Positions 25,038-33,527 of a DNA stretch of 64,000 nt are shown one piece after another (position 1 is the stretch's first letter; each line of letters begins with the position of its first letter). The DNA is from an uncultured Clostridia bacterium (lineage in GTDB: Bacteria > Bacillota > Clostridia > UBA1381). The notes below the pieces were generated by a model. The model saw only the letters and a list, made by a program, of their open reading frames with translations, did not search any database and was not told where the DNA came from. Both the position numbers and the translations under genes were made by a program. The stretch is taken from positions 204,816-268,815 of the forward strand of contig CAKSNH010000002.1 in NCBI GenBank assembly GCA_934476075.1, written 5' to 3'.

Positions 25038-26408
25038 ATGCAAAAGACAAATTATTCAAAAATGATTGAAACGCCTGTAAAACAGCTGATACCACGCTTG
25101 GCAGTGCCGACAATCATAAGTATGCTCACAACGTCCATATATAATATGGCGGATACGTTCTTTGTAAGCAAAATAAACACAAGTGCGACGGGTGCGGTGG
25201 GAGTATTGTTTTCTGCGATGGCGATGATTCAGGCAATCGGTTTTATGCTTGGAATGGGCAGTGGAAACTACATATCACGTTCGCTCGGAACTCAGAAAAT
25301 AGATGAGGCGGAAAAGGCTGCGTCCACGGCATTTTTTACGGCTTTGGGCATTGGTGTTATAATATTGATATTCGGTTCATGCTTTACATCTCAGATAGTG
25401 ACGGTGCTTGGTGCAACGCCGACAATACTTCCGTATGCGATAGATTATGCAAGATATATATTCTTTGCGGCACCGTTTATGATAAGTGCGTTTGTACTTA
25501 ACAATATACTGCGTTCACAGGGGAATGCGATATATGCAATGGTCGGAATTACAACGGGCGGTATATTAAATATGATTTTAGACCCGATACTTATTTTTAA
25601 GTTCAATATGGGTATATCGGGAGCGGCGATTGCAACAATGGTAAGCCAGATAATAAGTGCTGTGATATTGTTCACACAGTGCATGATTAGAGAAAACTGT
25701 CTGAAAATAAAGCCGAAAAAGTTTACTCCGACCGCAAAAATTTACGGGACAATTCTCCATGCTGGTTTGCCGTCGCTTTGCCGTCAGGGTTTGGCGGCAG
25801 TTGCGACAACTATTCTTAATGTTGCGGCAGGCCCTTACGGCGATGCGGCGATTGCGGCAATGTCTATCTGTTCAAGATTTATGATGTTTGTAAACTCGGC
25901 ACTTATCGGTTTCGGACAGGGGTTTCAGCCCGTATGCGGATTTAACTTCGGTGCAGGACGATATGACAGGGTGCTTGAAGCATTTTGGTTTTGCGTTAAA
26001 GTTGCGGTGGTATTGCTTACAACGCTGGGTATAATAAGCATAATTTTCAGCAATCAGATTATAGTTTCGTTCCAAAAGGACGATGCGGAGGTTATCAAAA
26101 TAGGTCTGTTGGCATTGCGGTTGCAGCTGTGCACATTGCCGATACAGGCATGGATTATAATGGTCAATATGCTTACGCAGTCAATCGGATACGGATTTAG
26201 AGCGTCGATAGTAGCCATGGGCAGACAGGGTTTATTCTTTATACCGGCAGTATTGATATTGCCGAAATTTATGGATATATTGGGTATACAGCTTTCTCAG
26301 CCTATATCCGATGTGTTTACATTTATTCTGTCACTGGTTATCGTAATACCGATTTTGAAAGAATTAAAGGATAAAAATATTGCGATGAAAAGGGAATTAA
26401 ATAACTAA
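25038..26408 (+). CDS. MATE family efflux transporter
   Basis: A 456-residue, 12-helix exporter of the multidrug and toxin extrusion family, DinF/NorM-like, which uses a sodium or proton gradient. Family segments include KQLIPRLAVPTIISML at the start, YNMADTFFVSKI, and a repeat of the same fold in the second half (GLPSLCRQGLAAVATTILN). It is monocistronic, with a strong shared terminator, and converges on a LysR regulator that may control it. The substrate is unknown. Confidence 0.93.
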   Translation: MQKTNYSKMIETPVKQLIPRLAVPTIISMLTTSIYNMADTFFVSKINTSATGAVGVLFSAMAMIQAIGFMLGMGSGNYISRSLGTQKIDEAEKAASTAFFTALGIGVIILIFGSCFTSQIVTVLGATPTILPYAIDYARYIFFAAPFMISAFVLNNILRSQGNAIYAMVGITTGGILNMILDPILIFKFNMGISGAAIATMVSQIISAVILFTQCMIRENCLKIKPKKFTPTAKIYGTILHAGLPSLCRQGLAAVATTILNVAAGPYGDAAIAAMSICSRFMMFVNSALIGFGQGFQPVCGFNFGAGRYDRVLEAFWFCVKVAVVLLTTLGIISIIFSNQIIVSFQKDDAEVIKIGLLALRLQLCTLPIQAWIIMVNMLTQSIGYGFRASIVAMGRQGLFFIPAVLILPKFMDILGIQLSQPISDVFTFILSLVIVIPILKELKDKNIAMKRELNN

Positions 26409-26410
26409 AA

Positions 26411-26450
26411 AAACGGGATAATGTGTCAGAAACATTATCCCGTTTTTTTA
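26411..26450. terminator. Bidirectional terminator between MATE and LysR genes
   Basis: A perfect 14-bp stem, 26411-26424 with 26432-26445, has a 7-base loop and A/T runs on both sides, so it can serve both convergent genes. Confidence 0.9.
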
Positions 26451-27371
26451 GTTTATCACATCAAATCCGTATTGACAAATTATTTTTTTTAAATGTTCAA
26501 TATAGCGATAGGCTGCATTGCTGAGCCGTGATTTAGAGTTTACAATCCAGCCGATTTTGATTTGTTCGGCGGATTGGAGCGGACGTGCAATGATATTTTC
26601 GCCGTTTAAGTCGGTATTTAGCACACCTGTACATATGGTGTAGCCGTTAAGACCGATTACAAAATTGAATAATGTGGCTCGGTCACTCACATGAATACTT
26701 TTTTTGTGGTATACGGTGCTTAAAATTTCTTCCGAAAAATAGAATGAGTTAAACTCGCCCTGTTCAAATGAAAGACAAGGATAGTCCTCCAAATCTTCTA
26801 ATGTGACAGTGTCCTTGTTCGCAAGCGGATGTGCCGAGCTTATAAACACATGAGGAGTTGCGATAAATAACGGGTGAAACTCCAAATGACTTTCCTTTAA
26901 CAATTTTCGGATAACCTTTTCATTAAAATCGTTTATATATAAAATACCTACTTCACTGTGCATATTTTTGACATCTTCAATAATATCATGCGTTTTGGTT
27001 TCACGCAAAGTAAATTCGTATTCATCGGCATTGCTTTCTTTTATTAACTCGACAAACGCATTTACCGCAAAGGCATAGTGTTGTGTGGATACGGAGCATA
27101 ATTGTTTGGACGGCTTTTTGTTTTTGTAGCGTTGTTCCAAAAGCTCTGCCTGCTCGATTACCTGCCTTGAATATGACAGAAATTCGCTGCCGTCAACCGT
27201 GAGTGCAATACCTTTTGCGGAGCGGTTGAAAATTTCAATATTCATTTCCTTTTCCAAATCTTTCACGGCATTTGAAAGACTGGGCTGGGTGATAAATAAT
27301 TGTTTTGCCGCCTCGGTGATAGAACCGCATTCCACTATTTTTATTATATATCGTAATTGTTGAAGAGTCAT
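26448..27371 (-). CDS. LysR-family transcriptional regulator
   Basis: A 307-residue LysR-type regulator. The N-terminal winged helix-turn-helix (MTLQQLRYIIKIVECGSITE, AKQLFITQPSLSNAVKDLEKE) covers 1-60; a linker helix follows, then a two-lobed effector-binding domain (about 90-300). The overall look is like CysL/CysB-type regulators. The gene converges on the MATE transporter; a perfect T-N11-A palindrome upstream of that transporter is a candidate target. The effector is unknown. It lies 77 bases after a 174-residue unknown gene, with a terminator between. Confidence 0.93.
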   Translation of the reverse strand: MTLQQLRYIIKIVECGSITEAAKQLFITQPSLSNAVKDLEKEMNIEIFNRSAKGIALTVDGSEFLSYSRQVIEQAELLEQRYKNKKPSKQLCSVSTQHYAFAVNAFVELIKESNADEYEFTLRETKTHDIIEDVKNMHSEVGILYINDFNEKVIRKLLKESHLEFHPLFIATPHVFISSAHPLANKDTVTLEDLEDYPCLSFEQGEFNSFYFSEEILSTVYHKKSIHVSDRATLFNFVIGLNGYTICTGVLNTDLNGENIIARPLQSAEQIKIGWIVNSKSRLSNAAYRYIEHLKKIICQYGFDVIN

Positions 27372-27386
27372 ACCAATCTCCTTATA

Positions 27387-27423
27387 TAAAAAGGGCTGTA
27401 AAAAACGTACTGTTTTTTACAGC
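27387..27423 (-). terminator. Terminator after the 174-residue unknown gene
   Basis: On the minus strand gctgtaaaaaac (27423-27412) pairs with gttttttacagc (27406-27395), followed by cctttttat. Confidence 0.85.
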
Positions 27424-27448
27424 TCCGAATATTAATCTGTAATGTTAA

Positions 27449-27973
27449 TCAAACTGAAATATCAACAGTTGTTTCAACGGCTTTGGCTTGTGCCTGAATA
27501 GCATTGTTTGATTTATAAGCATTGTAGGCTTGGTTATAGCGGAAATCAAACTGTATTGCACGATTTTGTTTTGCAGCAGATTCATTCATGGCTCTTGCCC
27601 AAAGATTGTTTATAGTGGACAAATAGCTGTCAGAAATAGAATTCTTGCTGTTATTGAACCAACTGAACGACTTGTTAAAAGCAGACGCCAAGCTGCTGTA
27701 ATTACTGTACGAATTATCGGACGAGCCTTCAACATATTCATCTTTCAGCTTTAAATAGCTTTCGGAATTCTGCCAGCTCTTGGTATTGCCGTTCTTAATA
27801 TCGGTTTGAGCATCAGACTCTGCAATGTCAACAATCTTTTTTGAATAGTCAGAAGATGATGTGTCTGTTTTCTTGTTGGCAAGCAATGACGAAATATCCG
27901 AGATACTGTGGAATGTGTTGTAATTTGTTGTATAACGGTCTTGCAATAAAGATAAATAACTTGTGTCAAACAT
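27449..27973 (-). CDS. Hypothetical protein, Ser/Asn-rich
   Basis: A 174-residue protein that I do not recognise. It has no signal peptide and no membrane helix, and it is rich in serine, asparagine, tyrosine and lysine. The N-terminal third is predicted helical (YLSLLQDRYTTNYNTFHSIS); the middle is low-complexity (KLKDEYVEGSSDNSYSNYSS); the C-terminal part (NLWARAMNESAAKQNRAIQF, then FRYNQAYNAYKSNNAIQAQA) looks helical and amphipathic. A good GAGGTG site precedes ATG 27973. It follows holA on the same strand and has its own terminator downstream. Confidence 0.75.
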   Translation of the reverse strand: MFDTSYLSLLQDRYTTNYNTFHSISDISSLLANKKTDTSSSDYSKKIVDIAESDAQTDIKNGNTKSWQNSESYLKLKDEYVEGSSDNSYSNYSSLASAFNKSFSWFNNSKNSISDSYLSTINNLWARAMNESAAKQNRAIQFDFRYNQAYNAYKSNNAIQAQAKAVETTVDISV

Positions 27974-28044
27974 AAAATCACCTCATTACTATAATAATAT
28001 TTATAAGTTTTCTATATATAATATCGTAACAAAAACAATAGACT

Positions 28045-29124
28045 TTAATATTTTTTAGCATTTTTTTTAGAATTGTTTGCATAAATACATTCCGTGACGT
28101 ATTGTTCAAGTGCGGTCCAGTCGTCAATATTGCCCTGACGTATGTTCAGATTAATTTCCGCAGCGTCGATTACCTGTTTTGTCAAAAATTTTTCACCGAG
28201 CATTTGTGCACCGTGAGCATATTTTTTTATCAGAAAGGTCATTTTTGACGGCTGATTTTTAGGAAATATTTTGGAACATACCATGTCATAAGTAGCACCG
28301 TTTTTCAGCATTAACATTGTATGCAGCATTTTATCGAATGCACCGAAAATGAGAAAAAATATTTCAATGGGTTTCATATTCTGAGCTTTAAAATCCGATA
28401 ATACGGATACTGCCCCCTTGACATTGCCGGCGATAATATAGTCTGTAATGGAAAATACCTGTACATCGAGCGATTTTGATACAACATTGTCAATATCCGA
28501 TTTCAGAACTTCGGTCGGACAATAATTGATTAATTTGTCCATTTCGTTGGATATTTCTCCAAGACCTTTGTTGCACACGCTCAAAAAATATTCCGCAACA
28601 CTTTTGTCTATCTTTTTGCCCGCTTTGCTGAACCCTCTTTGTACCCATGCAAGAGTTTCGTGTTCGTCCCAATAATTAAATTGCAGAATTGTGCCCGCTT
28701 TGGCAACAGCCTTGTATGCGGCACTTCTTGCGTCCACTTCTTTTTCGTCAAAGATTATAAACAGAAAATCGGGAATATTTTTTAGTTTTTCAACCCAAAA
28801 TTCTGTTTTGGCGGACTGGACACTGTCGGCACTTTTGCCCGATTTGAAAATACCGCTGTCTTTAACATAGATAAATTTTTTGTCGGACATTACGGGATAG
28901 CTTTCAAAAAGTGCGTCAATTTCGTCAATGGTATTATCGGCAGTAATCCGTATATCATTAAAATCTGGGAAAGAACCGTCATATCCAAGTGCCTTTATTT
29001 TTGGAATGTACATATTTTTTAAGAAAATTTCCTCGCCGTAAAACAGATAAGCCTGTGAGGGAGTATTGTTTTTTATATGTTGTTTTGCAATTTCAGCTGC
29101 GGACTGTTCCGCTTTTTTTGCCAA
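28045..29124 (-). CDS. holA: DNA polymerase III subunit delta
   Basis: A 359-residue clamp-loader subunit that opens the sliding clamp. The segments QAYLFYGEEIFLKNMYI, FLFIIFDEKEVDAR, VAEYFLSVCNKGLGEISNEMDKL and INLNIRQGN fit the HolA/YqeN family. The start is TTG 29124, with an AAAGGCGG site 8-9 bases upstream that overlaps the end of comEC. comEC and holA are separated by only two bases, the same order as comEC-yqeN in Bacillus, so they are coupled. Confidence 0.93.
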   Translation of the reverse strand: MAKKAEQSAAEIAKQHIKNNTPSQAYLFYGEEIFLKNMYIPKIKALGYDGSFPDFNDIRITADNTIDEIDALFESYPVMSDKKFIYVKDSGIFKSGKSADSVQSAKTEFWVEKLKNIPDFLFIIFDEKEVDARSAAYKAVAKAGTILQFNYWDEHETLAWVQRGFSKAGKKIDKSVAEYFLSVCNKGLGEISNEMDKLINYCPTEVLKSDIDNVVSKSLDVQVFSITDYIIAGNVKGAVSVLSDFKAQNMKPIEIFFLIFGAFDKMLHTMLMLKNGATYDMVCSKIFPKNQPSKMTFLIKKYAHGAQMLGEKFLTKQVIDAAEINLNIRQGNIDDWTALEQYVTECIYANNSKKNAKKY

Positions 29125-29126
29125 TA

Positions 29127-31463
29127 TTATGCACCGCCTTTGTAATGTGTGAGTTTGTGTATACCATTTTTGGTGGTTTGTATATGAATATCATTAAGCT
29201 TGTCGGTTCGGAGTATACCTATGCTGCGGCTTGAAAGTCTGTTTAATACATCTTGTGTCGGAAAATTATATTCGTTATCTTTGCCAACGCATATAACAGC
29301 GTATTCGGGATTTACAGTGTCCAGAAATTCATCACATGAAGATGCCGCCGAACCGTGATGAGGTAATTTTATCACATTATACTGTTTTAGTAAATCTTTT
29401 TTTATTAATCTTTGCTCAATGTTTGACGGTATATCGCCAGTAAACAGCATATTAAAGTTGCCGTATGTCACATCTGCGACAATAGACGTACAGTTTAAAT
29501 CATCGTCAGCTAAAAATACTGCGGTATCGTCGGGGGATAGTATGCGTATGTTAAGTCCCGATTTGCAGGCTATGTTCATTCCGACCTTTGCATAGATTAC
29601 TTTTGTATTATATAATTTTGCATTTTCCTCAATGGCAATACGATATTCATTATCGGGAGTGCAGTCGGGGATAATAACTTGTTTTACATTGACTTGCTGA
29701 ATTGCCGAAATAATTCCTTCGGCATGGTCTTTGTGGTAATGAGTTACTATTGCGGTGTCGATTTTATTGTATCCGTGGCGGGTGAGGTAGGGGACAAATA
29801 CATTATCGCCGACGTTGTACTTTGAATATACAGAACCTCCGCCGCCGTCAATCAAAATTGTTTCACGATACGGAACGCTTAATACAGCGGCGTCACCCTG
29901 ACCGACATTTACAATATCAATATTCAGCTTGCCGACAGCAGAAATTTTATCTCCGCATATAATCACAAAGAATGTGAGTGCCATAGCCGACAGTAAAGAG
30001 AAATTCAGACACTTTGTATCTTTATCAAGACAATGTTTGATTATACATAATATGGTTATGTATAACATAAGCTCCGTCAAATTCGGTGACGGCAGACTTA
30101 TATGCGACAACGGCATCTTTTCTGCCGAGATTGCCAAGCCTATGATAAATGATGTTATTGCTTTAATAACAATTCCTATGACCGGTGCGGAGTTAAACAG
30201 TGCAAACATGGCGAGCATAAGCGGTGACAAAATGAGAATTATTATAAGCAATGGTATCATAATAATTCCGAAAAATGCACTGTAAATTGTTATTGAGTTG
30301 AATAAATATGCCGAAATGGGCAATAATATTATGGTGATGATGAAATTTACTGCGACATATCGTCTTAGCATATGCGGTTTTATAAAGCGGAACAGGTTTG
30401 ATATATTGTCCTTAAATACAAACAAAACAATGGTTGCACTTACAGATATTATAAATGTCGGACTGAACACATATAACGGATTAAACAGCAGTAATATGAA
30501 TATTGCTGCGGATAGTGTGTCGGGGACATATAAATATCCGTATTTGTAGGTGTATACTTTGTAGCACAAAAATATAATTGTCATTTTTGCAAAGGTTGGT
30601 GAGTTATGATTTATGCACATTAGAAATGCGAAAAATACAAATGCAATTATATCGACAACTTTTCGGTGAATACAAAATAATTTAAACAGCAGCATACTTA
30701 TAAGCGACATGATTATTATGTACAGATACGGCGAATTAAAATATCTGCGTAGTCCCGAATTGATAAATGTTGTGTTAAGGTCGGACGAAAAGTCGGACTT
30801 TATTCCCAAAAGTGTAGCCTTTAAAACTGCGGATTGATTTTTAGAAAAATGCTTGTCGAGTATAGTGCAGATTTTAAGCTTTACACGATTTGCGGCATCA
30901 TATAAAGATGACGGGGAGGTGGTCGGGTTGACTAACGTTGAGTGGTTTGCGTCAGCAAAGATTTTATATGATATGTTTTGTATTTTGTAATAATTTTTGT
31001 AGTCGAATTTGCCGCTGCTGTCCTGCGGTTCGTACGCTTTCAGAAAGCCTTGGGCGGATATAACAGAGCCGTACTCAAATTTATTCGGTGTGGAAACGGA
31101 TAGTTTCTCACGAATATTATAAGTTTTATCATCATGAGTAATATTATCGGATTTTATTACATAAGTATAATTATCACTGTTTTCGGATTTGGACGGAAGT
31201 TCGCATATCGTGCCGACAGCGGTAATATAGCAGTCGTTAAAATCGTTGAATTTTGAATAAGATGCGCAATTATATGTAAAACAGCCGACACAAAATGCTG
31301 CTGCAAGAAGTGATATTTGCCATGTACGATTTTTAATAAACAGGAACAAAAATGTTATAACGGCGGCAACTGTTAAAGTGCACAAAAATTCCGTCCCGAC
31401 AGAACGGGCGGAAAGTATGCCGATAACATAAGCTGAAAGTATAAATATAAATGGATTTTTCAT
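29127..31463 (-). CDS. comEC: ComEC/Rec2 DNA-uptake channel protein
   Basis: A 778-residue DNA internalisation protein. The N-terminal part has membrane helices and a soluble DUF4131-type OB domain (about 60-200). The competence domain with many helices covers about 215-500. The C-terminal metallo-beta-lactamase domain (about 510-778) carries VNVGQGDAAVL, the metal motif THYHKDHAEG, FTGDIPS and LPHHGSAAS. All domains are present, so it may be functional, although no other competence genes are in the window. It precedes holA on the minus strand. Confidence 0.95.
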   Translation of the reverse strand: MKNPFIFILSAYVIGILSARSVGTEFLCTLTVAAVITFLFLFIKNRTWQISLLAAAFCVGCFTYNCASYSKFNDFNDCYITAVGTICELPSKSENSDNYTYVIKSDNITHDDKTYNIREKLSVSTPNKFEYGSVISAQGFLKAYEPQDSSGKFDYKNYYKIQNISYKIFADANHSTLVNPTTSPSSLYDAANRVKLKICTILDKHFSKNQSAVLKATLLGIKSDFSSDLNTTFINSGLRRYFNSPYLYIIIMSLISMLLFKLFCIHRKVVDIIAFVFFAFLMCINHNSPTFAKMTIIFLCYKVYTYKYGYLYVPDTLSAAIFILLLFNPLYVFSPTFIISVSATIVLFVFKDNISNLFRFIKPHMLRRYVAVNFIITIILLPISAYLFNSITIYSAFFGIIMIPLLIIILILSPLMLAMFALFNSAPVIGIVIKAITSFIIGLAISAEKMPLSHISLPSPNLTELMLYITILCIIKHCLDKDTKCLNFSLLSAMALTFFVIICGDKISAVGKLNIDIVNVGQGDAAVLSVPYRETILIDGGGGSVYSKYNVGDNVFVPYLTRHGYNKIDTAIVTHYHKDHAEGIISAIQQVNVKQVIIPDCTPDNEYRIAIEENAKLYNTKVIYAKVGMNIACKSGLNIRILSPDDTAVFLADDDLNCTSIVADVTYGNFNMLFTGDIPSNIEQRLIKKDLLKQYNVIKLPHHGSAASSCDEFLDTVNPEYAVICVGKDNEYNFPTQDVLNRLSSRSIGILRTDKLNDIHIQTTKNGIHKLTHYKGGA

Positions 31464-31479
31464 AGGTCACTCCTTGATT

Positions 31480-31517
31480 GCAAAAAAGTAGACAAACCCA
31501 AACGAGCTTGTCTACTT
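31480..31517 (-). terminator. Terminator after the NlpC/P60 gene
   Basis: On the minus strand aagtagacaa (31517-31508) pairs with ttgtctact (31495-31487), followed by tttttt, between this gene and comEC. Confidence 0.85.
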
Positions 31518-31543
31518 ATGAGCCATATTAATATCAACTTTAA

Positions 31544-33052
31544 TTAGCCTGTTACACGTCTTGCACCTGCATATGATTTTTCACGGCTTGCAGATGTGAT
31601 AGATGTATAAGTAACAGTTTTACCTGTTTGAGGTGAATGAATCATTTGACCATTACCTACATAAATACCTACATGAGATATTGTTCCGTTTCTTTGGAAG
31701 AATACCAAATCGCCCGGCTGCAAATCACTTTTGCTTACAGCAACACCATTATTGAATTGGTCACGAGATGAACGACCAACGCTGATACCTACCTGACGGC
31801 AAGCATATTGTACAAGACCCGAACAGTCAAAACCCGATGGTGATGAACCGCCGTATACATATGGTGTACCAAGGTATTTTTCAGCCTGTGCAACAAGTGC
31901 CTGTCCTTTTGATGAGTTATAACTTGCAGTTGAAGTTTTTTCACTGCTTGTTTCAGACTTAGCGGATTTTGCAGAGCTTGTTGATTTTGAGCTGCTTGAA
32001 GAAGTGTTTGAAGATGATTTCTTTGTTGTTGAAGCAGTCTTAGATGTATTTGAAGATACATTAGAAGTACCGCTTGTTGCAGTTCTTGCGGTTTCGCTGC
32101 TTCTTGAAGAAACAGATTCATCAACTATGTATTCAGATTTAACATAACCGATAGTGTTGCTTGAACCAAATGCAATCTTAGTCCAGCCACCGTTTGAACT
32201 TAAAATCAAAACATCATCTTTGTTGTAAAGCTGAGTAATAACTTCTCCGTTCTCAGATGCGGTGCTGCGTACATTGACAGCTCCGTTTGAAATAGAGATT
32301 TTACCCTTGCTTGATGCAGATTTTGCTACGATGTCAACTTTTGCCTGTGCAACTTCATCTCTTGATACCATACCTGTGATTTCAACAGATGATGCGTTGA
32401 CATAACCAACTTCGTAGTTTCTGCCAAAATAAACCTTAAACCATTCAGTGCCTTTTTCCAAAATGATAACCTTATCGCCGTTATCAAGTTGGTTGATAAC
32501 TTCATACTCAGTACCTGCACCGCTGCGGATATTCAATGCACCTTCTGATACAACAGCTACGCCTGTTTCATACATGAATGAAGCCAATGCAGCAGCTTTT
32601 GCATCTTCTTCTGAAGATGTTATGGATAAGCGTGATACATAACCTGACTTACCCTCAGTGCCGTATGATACTTTGTACCAGTCACCAGTTGTTTCCAAAA
32701 TAGTAACCTTGTCTCCGCAATTCAACTTGCCGATTACTTCTGACTCAGTTGAAGCAGATTCCCTAACGTTCAATGTGCCTTCTGATAGGATTACATAACC
32801 TACGTCAGAAACAGCTATATCAGCAGGCTTAGCGTCCGAAGCGGCAGCCGCATCGCCGTTTGTGTCAGCCGATAGAGATGAATCAACATTGGCAAGATTA
32901 TCATCCTGAACATATTGTGATACAGTCGATGCAGGCTGGTCGTTGACTTTGTCAGCCAAAACCGATTTGATGTTCACACCCTGCATTGTTGCTAATGATG
33001 CTATCATTGTAACAGCAAGACCGGCCACAATAGTGTGTTTCAGATTCTCCAT
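31544..33052 (-). CDS. Secreted NlpC/P60 endopeptidase with three SH3b domains
   Basis: A 502-residue cell-wall hydrolase. A long signal or anchor segment covers residues 1-33. Three bacterial SH3 domains lie near 87-147, 168-227 and 251-312 (each with LNVRESAS-, LNIRSGAG- or VNVRSTAS-like starts) and should bind peptidoglycan. A Ser/Thr/Lys linker (about 315-375) follows. The C40 peptidase domain (about 383-502) has the catalytic cysteine in FDCSGLVQYAC and histidine in SHVGIYVG; it should cut stem peptides. A perfect sigma-A promoter lies just upstream, so expression may be high. No c-di-AMP riboswitch was found in the short leader. Confidence 0.95.
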   Translation of the reverse strand: MENLKHTIVAGLAVTMIASLATMQGVNIKSVLADKVNDQPASTVSQYVQDDNLANVDSSLSADTNGDAAAASDAKPADIAVSDVGYVILSEGTLNVRESASTESEVIGKLNCGDKVTILETTGDWYKVSYGTEGKSGYVSRLSITSSEEDAKAAALASFMYETGVAVVSEGALNIRSGAGTEYEVINQLDNGDKVIILEKGTEWFKVYFGRNYEVGYVNASSVEITGMVSRDEVAQAKVDIVAKSASSKGKISISNGAVNVRSTASENGEVITQLYNKDDVLILSSNGGWTKIAFGSSNTIGYVKSEYIVDESVSSRSSETARTATSGTSNVSSNTSKTASTTKKSSSNTSSSSSKSTSSAKSAKSETSSEKTSTASYNSSKGQALVAQAEKYLGTPYVYGGSSPSGFDCSGLVQYACRQVGISVGRSSRDQFNNGVAVSKSDLQPGDLVFFQRNGTISHVGIYVGNGQMIHSPQTGKTVTYTSITSASREKSYAGARRVTG

Positions 33053-33104
33053 TACATTACCTCCAATTTTGATTTCAAACTGATTTTGTAAATGTTACGA
33101 ATAC

Positions 33105-33133
33105 ATTATACACCAGTAAAACGGCTTTGTCAA
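33105..33133 (-). promoter_or_regulatory. Consensus promoter of the NlpC/P60 gene
   Basis: On the minus strand TTGACA (33133-33128), a 17-base spacer and TATAAT (33110-33105) match consensus fully. The predicted leader is only about 45 bases. Confidence 0.9.
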
Positions 33134-33505
33134 ACGTTTTAGGACTTTTTTGTAACACAAATTTAATTTTAGCGTTAGCAAAGTGTAAAAAAACAAACAA
33201 AATTTAGCCTAAAATATGGTAAATTAATAATCAATTATTAGTACCAGGTACTTATACGGTCAATTAAAGGTATAGCAAAGCATAGAGCGATTGCAATACA
33301 TTTAATATATGATAAAACCCTGATAAATATTCAAAAGCTGAAAAAAAACCAAAAAATTTTTAAATTTTTTTTGAAAAAATTAATGTTATACGTTTAAAAC
33401 AGGACTGACACACATAATCAGCACTGTTTTTTAAACAAATAAAAGTTTTTTTAAAAAGCTATATATTTTTTTGGAATAATGTATTATAATATAGTTAAAA
33501 TGCTT
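33134..33505. other. AT-rich divergent intergenic region
   Basis: About 370 bases without a gene between the NlpC/P60 promoter and the ZapA-like gene. It contains a perfect 13-base palindrome agtaccaggtact (33240-33252), A and T tracts at 33344-33380, and a TATAAT at 33485-33490 that may be the -10 of the downstream gene with no clear -35. No known riboswitch was recognised. Confidence 0.5.
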
Positions 33506-33527
33506 TTTGAAAAGAGGGGAATACAGA

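Noticed and set aside
33053..33110. c-di-AMP (ydaO) riboswitch before the NlpC/P60 gene
   Set aside because: Such riboswitches often precede these hydrolases, but the consensus promoter sits so close to the gene that the leader is only about 45 bases.
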